In this document: piece by piece, positions 1-6,010 of the stretch | How positions within the stretch are numbered: the stretch's first letter is position 1 | How the letters are laid out: each line of letters begins with the position of its first letter | NCBI GenBank assembly: GCA_028875335.1 | Contig: JAPPEF010000203.1 | Coordinates: forward strand, 1-10,498 | From: Gemmatimonadota bacterium | GTDB taxonomy: Bacteria; Latescibacterota; UBA2968; UBA8231 | Length of the DNA: 10,498 nt | Reading direction: 5' to 3' | Made by a program: the position numbers and the translations under genes | The notes under the pieces: model-generated | What the model was told of the DNA's origin: nothing | Seen by the model: the letters and a program-made list of their open reading frames with translations, nothing else | Databases searched by the model: none

Positions 1-1375
1 GCTCGCGGGGGCGGATCGAGATCAGGGCCTCGTCCTCGGCCAGCCAGCTCAGGGCGTTGAGCGCCAAGTCGCCGTTGCCTTGGACGCCGAAGTACTGATT
101 GGTGGCAAAGTCCGAATCCCCAAAGACCACCAACCGGCCCCCGGCCTCGGTGTCTCGGGCGGCGACGGCTAAGGACACCGGCCCAGGCTGATCGACGCCC
201 TCGTCGAGCTTGACCGTCTGATCGCCCTCGCTGGTGAGCACGCTCAAGTCGGTTTCGGCCCAACCGGCCTCCGACGTCATAACCAAGGGGCCTCCCTCGC
301 GGCCGCTGCCCTCGTCAAAGTGCACCGAGCGCCCGAGTTGGAAGAAGGTCATCAAGCCCTGGTGCTTGCGCGTGACCGGATGATCGCCGTAGGAAAGGGC
401 GACCGGCGTGGTAAAATCGAGGCCAAAGAGCGAGCCAATACCGCTGGTATCGATGACGAAGTCGTCGCCGACCGCCACGCCCCACTCGTCCAACAACTCT
501 GCTAAGCCGCTGTCGGCAAGCGGGTCCAAAAGCAACAGCAGGGCACCGCCTTCTGCTAAGTAGGAGCGTATGGCCTCGACCTCCACCGGGAAAAAGGACG
601 TGCGTGGGCCAGCTATGACCAGCACGGCGCAATCTTCGGGCACCGCCCCTTCGCGGGCGAGGAAGAGCGAATCCTCAACAGCGTAGTCAATCTCGCTCAA
701 CTGGGCCTGGAACTGCTCCAGCCCATCGGGTTGGTTTGCCAGCCGACGCTCGCCGTGCCCCACCGTCAAGTAGATCCGGTCTTGGCGCTCGCGCGTCAGC
801 TTGAGTAGCGAATTGACGATCTCGCGCTCTTCAAGCTCGGTGATCTGCTGTTGTTTGTCGCCGCTTTCCAACACCAGCGTGTCGTAGCGGCGAATGCCGT
901 AATCCTCAGTGCGACCCGGATCGCGGTCCGGGTCGATGAATACGTAGCTGAAGCGGGTGCTATACGTCTCAAACTCGGCCAGCAGCAGTCCAAGTTCGGC
1001 GTTTTCCCCTCCCTCCATAAAGGCGAGGGCGTGAACATCCCTGTCCAGCGCCTTGAGCGTCTCCACCGTCAGGTCGGCAAGGCTGTGCAGCCGGCCCTCA
1101 GTCAGGTCGAAGCGCTCGGGATAGCGGTTGCCCAAAAAATTGACCATAGCCACAATGCCAAAGACCATGATGCCACCCCAAAAGGCGTTGAGCCAGCGGC
1201 CGTACTGGCGGAAGAGCGCCGGATTGAGCAGGCCGGCCGCGGCCACCATCAGGGCGCCGAGTGCCAAGTTGAAAAGCCCGATTGAGCCGCTCTCGGCATT
1301 GAGCAGATAGGCCAAGCCGCCCGCGACCATCAGCGCCGCGCCGACCAGCCCCAAGGGCGTGGTATATGCCTTCAT
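1..1375 (-). CDS. GldG-family ABC transporter auxiliary protein (3' end outside window)
   Basis: Open from an ATG at 1375 through the left edge: 458 codons seen, no stop. Three hydrophobic segments lie near residues 7-25, 33-50 and 63-81, followed by a large, probably extracytoplasmic, domain. GldG-family hallmarks are visible: FDLTEGRLHSLADLT (89-103) just after the last membrane segment, the VGHGER stretch (205-210), a hydrophobic strand ending in LLLLDP (280-285), and VVFGDSDFATNQYF (416-429) followed by NALSWLAEDEALISIRPRE (440-458). In this family the last motif lies near the C-terminus of the soluble domain, and a final membrane helix usually follows, so perhaps a short part is missing. 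The start is supported by GGAGG at 1384-1388 (8 nt spacing), inside the end of the permease gene, whose stop lies 2 nt upstream. It probably works with the upstream ATPase and permease; substrate unknown. Gliding motility is established only for Bacteroidota and is not implied here. Confidence 0.88.
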   Translation of the reverse strand, partial: MKAYTTPLGLVGAALMVAGGLAYLLNAESGSIGLFNLALGALMVAAAGLLNPALFRQYGRWLNAFWGGIMVFGIVAMVNFLGNRYPERFDLTEGRLHSLADLTVETLKALDRDVHALAFMEGGENAELGLLLAEFETYSTRFSYVFIDPDRDPGRTEDYGIRRYDTLVLESGDKQQQITELEEREIVNSLLKLTRERQDRIYLTVGHGERRLANQPDGLEQFQAQLSEIDYAVEDSLFLAREGAVPEDCAVLVIAGPRTSFFPVEVEAIRSYLAEGGALLLLLDPLADSGLAELLDEWGVAVGDDFVIDTSGIGSLFGLDFTTPVALSYGDHPVTRKHQGLMTFFQLGRSVHFDEGSGREGGPLVMTSEAGWAETDLSVLTSEGDQTVKLDEGVDQPGPVSLAVAARDTEAGGRLVVFGDSDFATNQYFGVQGNGDLALNALSWLAEDEALISIRPRE

Positions 1376-1377
1376 GC

Positions 1378-2160
1378 TCAGCGCCTCCATCTCCGCGATT
1401 CAATGACGCGCGTGGTCAAAAACAAGCAGAAAAATGTAAAGCTCAGGTAGAACACCACGTCCTTGGTGTCGATGACTCCGCGCTGGAAATCTTCGAGGTG
1501 TGCTATAAAAGAGAGGTACTGCAGGATTTTGGCGGCGGTCGGGCCGGCAAAGTTCGCCGACCAGTCGATGAGCCAGAACAGGAGCAACATGCCAAAGGTC
1601 AGCAGCACGGCGACGATCTGATTTTCAGTCAGCGCCGAGGCCAAGATGCCCACGGAGATAAAGGTCGCGCCGAGGAACAAGTAGCCTAAGTAGCCGGAAA
1701 AAATCGGGCCCCAGTCGGGCGAGCCGTACACTTCGAGGATGAGAAAGTAGATCAGCGTCAGACTGACGATGATGCCGTAGAGCGAAAAGCAGGCAAAAAA
1801 CTTGCCCAACATCACCTCGATGGTGCGCAAAGGCGAGGTCATCAGCAATTCGATGGTCCCCGACTTCTTCTCCTCGGCAAACAGCCGCATGGTCAGCATC
1901 GGGATGACCAAGAGCCAGATGAAGTCCATGACCGCGAAGAATTGGGTGATGACCATCTCGTTGAGATTGAGTGCCGGCATCCCCCCCATGCCCATCTGCG
2001 CCCGCTGGCCAAACTGCAAGCACCAGAGGTTGAACTGCATCAGGATATTGCGAAACAGATAGCCCGAGAGAAATAGGAACACGCCGGCGATTACATAGGC
2101 GACCGGCGAAACAAAATAGGAGCGCATCTCCTTGATGTACACGGCGGCAAAATTACGCAT
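1378..2160 (-). CDS. ABC-2 type permease, GldF-like
   Basis: This 260-residue integral membrane protein has about six hydrophobic segments (roughly 17-36, 70-92, 119-142, 156-177, 180-198 and 235-250). Conserved ABC-2/GldF features include the amphipathic N-terminus ending in EMRSYFVSPVAYV (11-23), the cytoplasmic coupling stretch RLFAEEKKSGTIELLMTSP (92-110), and HLEDFQRGVIDTKDVVFYL (221-239) before the last helix. Length is normal for a one-domain permease. It starts with ATG at 2160, 1 nt after the ATPase stop; AGGAGGT at 2172-2178 inside the ATPase gene is its ribosome binding site, which suggests translational coupling. It should pair with the ATPase encoded at 2162-3094 and the GldG-like protein downstream. 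The transported substrate cannot be read from the sequence. Confidence 0.93.
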   Translation of the reverse strand: MRNFAAVYIKEMRSYFVSPVAYVIAGVFLFLSGYLFRNILMQFNLWCLQFGQRAQMGMGGMPALNLNEMVITQFFAVMDFIWLLVIPMLTMRLFAEEKKSGTIELLMTSPLRTIEVMLGKFFACFSLYGIIVSLTLIYFLILEVYGSPDWGPIFSGYLGYLFLGATFISVGILASALTENQIVAVLLTFGMLLLFWLIDWSANFAGPTAAKILQYLSFIAHLEDFQRGVIDTKDVVFYLSFTFFCLFLTTRVIESRRWRR

Positions 2161-2161
2161 T

Positions 2162-3094
2162 TTAAGCTGCTACCTCCTCGCTAGTCAGGCTCAGGAAAAT
2201 GTCTTCGAGGGTCATGTCGAGCGGCCGCAATTCGCGCAGGCTGAAGCCGCTTTCCACGACCTTACGGGTCAAGTCGTCGCGCACATCGGCACCGGGTGCG
2301 CTCGTCACCACGTACGCGCCTTCTTCGCCACTAACTTCCACTTCCAGCACGCCCTCTAGCTGGCCGATCATGCCTAGCACCTGCTCGCTGGGGCCGTCTA
2401 TGTGGGCGCGCAGCACTTCGCCCTCCTTGAGCTGGGCCATGAGGCTTTCGGGCGTGCCTTGGCCGGCGATGCGGCCGTTGTTGATGATCGCCACGTGCCC
2501 GCAGGTCATGCTCACTTCCGACAGGATGTGAGTGCTGAGAATGACCGTGTGGTCGCCCCCCAGCCCCTTGATGACCTCGCGGATTTCGATGATCTGCTTG
2601 GGGTCGAGACCCACAGTCGGCTCGTCGAGAATGAGTACCTCCGGCTCGTGGACGAGGGCCTGGGCTAAACCGACGCGCTGTCGGTAGCCCTTGGACAGGT
2701 GGCCGATCACCGTGTGGCGCTGGTGGGCGATACCGGTTTTTTCCATGGTGTCGTCGATCCGGCTGTTGAGAGCCGCGCTGGGCACGCCCTTGATTTTGGC
2801 TACAAAGCGCAAATAGGCGTTTACCGTCATATCGTGGTAGAGCGGCGGCTGTTCAGGCAGATAGCCGATGCGCTTGCGCACCTCCATGGATTCTTCGATG
2901 ATGTCGAAACCAGCGACTTTGGCTTCGCCCTGCGAAGGTGGCAGATAACAGGTAAGTATGCGCATCGTCGTAGTCTTGCCCGCACCATTCGGCCCGAGGA
3001 AACCGAGGACGACGCCCTTGTCAACATTAAAGGACACATTCTCCACGGCGACGACATCTCCGTAGTGTTTGGACAGTTCGCGTACTTCAATCAC
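2162..3094 (-). CDS. ABC transporter ATP-binding protein, GldA/NatA-like
   Basis: This 310-residue ABC ATPase has all catalytic motifs: Walker A GPNGAGKTT (34-42), Q-loop LPEQ (79-82), a signature in the LSKGYRQR form (133-140) typical of NatA/CcmA/GldA-type proteins, Walker B VLILDEP (153-159), D-loop GLD (162-164) and H-loop His189. About 100 residues after the core form an alpha/beta tail of the sort found in drug and Gld-type exporter ATPases (DUF4162-like). The start is GTG at 3094, chosen because a near-perfect AAGGAGGA lies just upstream and the ORF then begins with the usual MIEVRELSKHYG. It powers the ABC-2 permease encoded immediately downstream at the cytoplasmic face of the inner membrane. 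Substrate unknown. Confidence 0.95.
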   Translation of the reverse strand: MIEVRELSKHYGDVVAVENVSFNVDKGVVLGFLGPNGAGKTTTMRILTCYLPPSQGEAKVAGFDIIEESMEVRKRIGYLPEQPPLYHDMTVNAYLRFVAKIKGVPSAALNSRIDDTMEKTGIAHQRHTVIGHLSKGYRQRVGLAQALVHEPEVLILDEPTVGLDPKQIIEIREVIKGLGGDHTVILSTHILSEVSMTCGHVAIINNGRIAGQGTPESLMAQLKEGEVLRAHIDGPSEQVLGMIGQLEGVLEVEVSGEEGAYVVTSAPGADVRDDLTRKVVESGFSLRELRPLDMTLEDIFLSLTSEEVAA

Positions 3095-3100
3095 CGTACT

Positions 3101-3108
3101 TCCTCCTT
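3101..3108 (-). promoter_or_regulatory. Strong Shine-Dalgarno overlapping the DUF58 stop codon
   Basis: AAGGAGGA on the minus strand overlaps the TAA stop of the DUF58 gene and sits 6 nt before the GTG start of the ABC ATPase. It fixes this non-ATG start and links translation of the two genes. Confidence 0.8.
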
Positions 3109-3982
3109 AGTGTCGCTGCATCCGCGCGCGAAAAAAGTGAATGAGGGGTTCGACATAAGGGCGCGACAGATCAATCGCGATTTCGTCGACGCCCGCTTTG
3201 TGCAATAGACTGCTGCGGCGCTCGGCTGCGGCCCGCTGTTCGGCGGCAAAAAACGCGCGCACGCCTTCGTGGCCGCTATCGACGAGCACCTGTTGGCCGG
3301 TCTCGGCGTCTTGCAAGTTGATAAAACCAACATCGGGTAGGTCCCACTCGCGCGGGTCGCTCACCACCACGGCGATCAAATCGTGGCGCTGGCTCAAGTG
3401 CCGCAGCGCCGGCTCGTAGCCTTGGTCGAGAAAGTCGGAGATGACAAAGATCACGCTGCGGCGATGCAAGACGCGGCTGAGGTATTCCAAGGCCCCGGCG
3501 ATGGAGGTCTTGCGCCCCTGCGGCTGAAAGTACAGCAGCTCGCGCAACACGCGCAGCACGTGCTTGCGCCCCTTTTTCGGCGGCACGAAGACCTCGACCT
3601 CGTCGGTGAAGATGAGCAGACCCACGCGGTCGTTGTTCTTGATCGCGCTAAAGGCCAACAGGGCCGAAACTTCGACCCCAATTTCCCCCTTCATCTGCTG
3701 CTGTGAGCCAAAGGCCCCAGACGCGCTGGCATCTACCACCAGCACGGCGGTCAACTCGCGCTCTTCGTCGAATATTTTGATGAAGGGCGCTCCCACCCGC
3801 GCCGTCACGTTCCAGTCGATGTGGCGCACGTCGTCGCCGGGCTGGTACTCGCGCGCCTCGGCAAACTCCATCCCCCGCCCCTTGAACGCCGAGTGGTATT
3901 CTCCGGCGAAGAGATTGTTCACCATGCTGCGGGTGTGAATCTCGATCAGGCGAACTTTGTCGAGTATCTCTTTGGGAATCAC
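3107..3982 (-). CDS. DUF58 domain protein with vWA-like fold
   Basis: This 291-residue protein of the DUF58 family carries the hallmark stretch REYQPGDDVRHIDWNVTAR (44-62) and a von Willebrand A-like domain. The metal-site motif is DASAS (84-88, the DxSxS pattern), with KTS (158-160) and SDF (182-184) as further candidate MIDAS residues. No transmembrane segment is visible, so it is probably cytoplasmic. The frame is open to 4126, but the extra N-terminus lies inside the MoxR gene and looks non-protein-like. GTG at 3982, with AAGG upstream and 19 nt after the MoxR stop, gives the expected family N-terminus (PKEILDKVRLIEIHTR). DUF58 and MoxR proteins are encoded together very widely and are thought to act in metal-dependent assembly or activation of partner proteins; here the likely partner is the ABC system encoded downstream. 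Confidence 0.9.
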   Translation of the reverse strand: MIPKEILDKVRLIEIHTRSMVNNLFAGEYHSAFKGRGMEFAEAREYQPGDDVRHIDWNVTARVGAPFIKIFDEERELTAVLVVDASASGAFGSQQQMKGEIGVEVSALLAFSAIKNNDRVGLLIFTDEVEVFVPPKKGRKHVLRVLRELLYFQPQGRKTSIAGALEYLSRVLHRRSVIFVISDFLDQGYEPALRHLSQRHDLIAVVVSDPREWDLPDVGFINLQDAETGQQVLVDSGHEGVRAFFAAEQRAAAERRSSLLHKAGVDEIAIDLSRPYVEPLIHFFRARMQRH

Positions 3983-4001
3983 GGCTCGGCTCGCCTTGGC
4001 T

Positions 4002-5000
4002 TTAGGGAACTTCGATGTGGTCGAAAAGCTGCTGCACAATGTGATCGCTGTCGATTTCCTCGGCCTCGGCCTCGTATGAGGCAATGATCCGATGCCTGAG
4101 CACATCGGCCCCCACGACCTTGACATCTTCCGGGGTGACGTAGCCGCGGCGCTGGATGAAGGCGTGGGCGCGCGCCGTGCGAACGAGGAAAATAGCGGCC
4201 CGCGGCGAGGCCCCGTACTCGATTAGCGGCACCATGTCGGCCAGCCCGTAATCGGCCGGCCGCCGGGTGGCCTGGACGAGATCGACGACGTAATCTTTGA
4301 TCTTGTCGTCGATATAGACGATCTCCACCACCTCGCGCAGGCGGCGTATCTCGTCGATACCCACTGCTTGCTCTACCTCGATCGGACTGTCGTTGGCCAT
4401 GCGGTCCAAGATCAGCCGCTCCTCGGCGCGCGATGGGTAATCGACTTTCACCTTGAGCATGAAGCGATCAACTTGGGCCTCGGGCAGCGGGTAGGTTCCC
4501 TCTTGATCAATCGGGTTCTGGGTGGCCATGACCAAGAACGGGTCGTCGAGGACATAGGTTTCCTCGCCGATGGTCACCTGCCGCTCCTGCATGCACTCCA
4601 ACAGCGCACTCTGCACTTTCGCCGGAGCGCGGTTTATTTCGTCGGCCAAGATCAAATGGGCGAAGATCGGGCCTTTCTTGGGAATGAAGACCCCTTGGTG
4701 CTGGTTGTAGATGGTGGTCCCGGTCAGATCCGCAGGCAAAAGATCGGGGGTAAACTGGATTCGCTTGAACTGGGCCGCCACGATCCTCGCCAGCGTCGCC
4801 ACCGTCAGGGTCTTGGCTAGTCCAGGCACCCCTTCGAGGAGGATGTGGCCGTTGCACAATAGCCCCATCAGGATCCGCTCCACCATGGCGCGTTGGCCGA
4901 CGATGACCCGGTCCATTTCCTGCAAGATGCGCTCTACCACCGCGCTCTCGCGCTGGACCTGTTCGCTAATGGCGTGAATGTCTATTGTTGTTTGCGTCAT
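4002..5000 (-). CDS. MoxR-family AAA+ ATPase
   Basis: MoxR-type AAA+ ATPase of 332 residues from ATG 5000. In numbering from the alternative ATG 5018 (six residues longer) the motifs are: VIVGQ (38-42), Walker A GVPGLAKT (63-70), Walker B LILADEI (122-128) followed by NRAPAKVQSALLECMQE, sensor 1 ATQNP (165-169), and EGTYPLPEAQVDRF (173-186), which contains the usual arginine-finger region. The C-terminal lid includes SPRA and VTPEDV. Neither start has a strong Shine-Dalgarno; 5000 is preferred because AGGA is only one base from 5018 and the N-terminus after 5000 resembles relatives. First gene of the operon. MoxR proteins act as chaperone-like ATPases with vWA proteins, here the DUF58 product encoded next. 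Confidence 0.93.
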   Translation of the reverse strand: MTQTTIDIHAISEQVQRESAVVERILQEMDRVIVGQRAMVERILMGLLCNGHILLEGVPGLAKTLTVATLARIVAAQFKRIQFTPDLLPADLTGTTIYNQHQGVFIPKKGPIFAHLILADEINRAPAKVQSALLECMQERQVTIGEETYVLDDPFLVMATQNPIDQEGTYPLPEAQVDRFMLKVKVDYPSRAEERLILDRMANDSPIEVEQAVGIDEIRRLREVVEIVYIDDKIKDYVVDLVQATRRPADYGLADMVPLIEYGASPRAAIFLVRTARAHAFIQRRGYVTPEDVKVVGADVLRHRIIASYEAEAEEIDSDHIVQQLFDHIEVP

Positions 5001-5037
5001 CGGCTGTATTCTCGACATATCCTAGGACTCAGCCAAT

Positions 5038-5068
5038 AAAAAACCGCCCTGCGGATTCGCAAGCGGCT
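5038..5068 (-). terminator. Intrinsic terminator downstream of the lipoprotein gene
   Basis: On the minus strand CCGC (5066-5063), a bulged T, TGCG, loop AATC, CGCA, bulged GG and GCGG (5047-5044) form a hairpin of two 4-bp GC-rich stems, followed directly by six T residues and then ATT. This is a good Rho-independent terminator. It lies 42 nt past the TPR lipoprotein stop and about 20-40 nt before the MoxR start, so it should end the FmdB-lipoprotein transcript. Confidence 0.72.
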
Positions 5069-5110
5069 GGGCCCATCTGCCTTAAATCTCTAGGGCAATT
5101 TTCTAACGTG

Positions 5111-5602
5111 TTATGGAGCGGCGACCTCGTCTTGAAATTGAACCCATTCTTGGGGAGTGCGTCCGACGTTGGGCAATAGGTGCCGGGCGCTGGCCGCGAG
5201 CTCGGAATCCGGGTAGTTCTCAATCACGCGCTGATAAGCCAGCCGCGCCTTTTCTAGGTCGCGGATATACTCTTCGTATATAAAGGCGATCATAAATTGA
5301 GCTTCGTCGCCGTGCCCACTATCGGGGTATTCGGCCAACACGCGCTCGTAATAACTGATGGCCTCCTGCATCTTCCCTTGCTGCTGGGCCAACCCGGCGA
5401 GTTTTCTCAGCGCCTCTGGGGCTTTGGGAGATTGGCTAAAGCGCTCGAGAAAGGCCGTAAAATGCGCGACTGCTTGGTCGGCTGTGGCGGGATCGGCCGC
5501 TACGGCCTCGCCGGCTGCGAACAGCTCTTCAGCGCTTTGCTGGCCGCAACCTGCCCACCAAGAACCAACGATAAAAATTCCCAGTAGTATCCTCGACCAC
5601 AT
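5111..5602 (-). CDS. TPR-containing putative lipoprotein
   Basis: This 163-residue protein begins with a short hydrophobic signal (ILLGIFIVGSWWAGC) ending in a lipobox-like WAGC with Cys19. Trp at -3 is unusual for a lipobox, but Ala-Gly-Cys fits, and the residue after Cys is Gly, with no inner-membrane-retention Asp. The mature part is helical with TPR-like units at roughly 42-58, 63-94 and 98-133; two end in the E(Y)PDS / ENYPDS pattern seen in BamD, YbgF/CpoB and related envelope TPR proteins. At this size it is shorter than BamD (about 240 residues) and is unlikely to be that protein itself. ATG at 5602 is 35 nt after the FmdB-type gene, so the two are probably cotranscribed. The role is probably a periplasmic, membrane-anchored protein-interaction module; the partner is unknown. 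Confidence 0.82.
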   Translation of the reverse strand: MWSRILLGIFIVGSWWAGCGQQSAEELFAAGEAVAADPATADQAVAHFTAFLERFSQSPKAPEALRKLAGLAQQQGKMQEAISYYERVLAEYPDSGHGDEAQFMIAFIYEEYIRDLEKARLAYQRVIENYPDSELAASARHLLPNVGRTPQEWVQFQDEVAAP

Positions 5603-5637
5603 CTACGTTTTAACCACGCATCTCGCGGGAAAGTTCC

Positions 5638-5925
5638 TCAATCGGCTTTGGCGGCCTTCGCTTTGCCGTCGCCCTTTTTATCGCCCGCCTTGCTGCTGCC
5701 GCTGTCTTTGTCGGCCTTAGCCGCCTTTTGGTATCCATCGCTGCGATAGTCGGTTATGTAAAAGCCCGTCCCCTTGAACAGCAAACCGCCGCCCATGCCG
5801 ATGAGCCGCTTGACCGGGCCTTTACAATTCGCTTCCGAGCAGGTCTGGCGCGGCTCGGCCGTGATGCTCTGAAACTCTTCAAAGCGGTGGCCGCACTGCT
5901 GGCATTCGTATTCGTATGTGGGCAT
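5638..5925 (-). CDS. FmdB-family zinc-ribbon protein
   Basis: This small protein of 95 residues has a typical FmdB/CxxC_CxxC_SSSS zinc ribbon: MPTYEYEC at the start, C8-x2-C11 and C29-x4-C34 as probable zinc ligands, then GGGLLFKGTGFYITDY (45-60), the family's closing signature. After residue 65 it has a low-complexity tail rich in Lys, Ala, Asp and Gly, common in this family and probably disordered. The ATG at 5925 fits the family exactly; no clear Shine-Dalgarno is visible upstream, where the sequence is A-rich. The function of these proteins is not firmly known; a regulatory or assembly role is often suggested. It is the first gene of a likely two-gene unit with the TPR lipoprotein. Confidence 0.93.
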   Translation of the reverse strand: MPTYEYECQQCGHRFEEFQSITAEPRQTCSEANCKGPVKRLIGMGGGLLFKGTGFYITDYRSDGYQKAAKADKDSGSSKAGDKKGDGKAKAAKAD

Positions 5926-5964
5926 GGCGTTGGCTTTTGTTATAACTAAAAATACAAACTAAAT

Positions 5965-5993
5965 AATATAAATTCGGTCAACTAAGGACGCAA
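5965..5993 (-). promoter_or_regulatory. Possible sigma-70-type promoter for the FmdB-lipoprotein unit
   Basis: The 84-nt gap 5926-6009 is strikingly AT-rich compared with its surroundings. On the minus strand it holds TATATT (5970-5965), a 5/6 match to the -10 consensus, preceded after exactly 17 nt by TTGCGT (5993-5988), only a 3/6 match to -35. TTGACC nearby matches -35 better but has no well-spaced -10. TATAAC closer to the gene is an alternative -10. A promoter in this gap is likely; the exact elements are uncertain. Confidence 0.4.
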
Positions 5994-6010
5994 TACTTGG
6001 CGACGCGTCC
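5986..6010 (-). repeat. Short inverted repeat after the TPR/periplasmic-binding gene
   Basis: GGACGC at 6010-6005 and GCGTCC at 5991-5986 (minus strand) form a perfect 6-bp inverted repeat with a 13-nt loop, right at the stop of the gene ending at 6010. It lacks a following T tract, so it is not a convincing intrinsic terminator; it may stabilise an mRNA end or be a binding site, or may be chance. Confidence 0.3.

Noticed and set aside
851..1285. 144-codon open frame on the plus strand
   Set aside because: Antisense shadow of the GldG-family gene, which carries the family hallmarks on the minus strand.
2699..3208. 169-codon open frame on the plus strand
   Set aside because: Antisense to the ABC ATPase, whose motifs are all intact; no ribosome binding site or recognisable domain.
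3983..4126. Possible longer N-terminus of the DUF58 protein from an ATG at 4126
   Set aside because: It overlaps the MoxR gene by 125 nt, its translation is Ser/Pro/Thr-rich and unlike the family, and GTG 3982 gives the expected start.
4368..4820. 150-codon open frame on the plus strand
   Set aside because: Antisense shadow of the MoxR gene in GC-rich sequence.
5111..5602. BamD (outer-membrane assembly lipoprotein)
   Set aside because: The TPR pattern is similar but the protein is about 80 residues too short and its lipobox is atypical; it was called only as a TPR lipoprotein.
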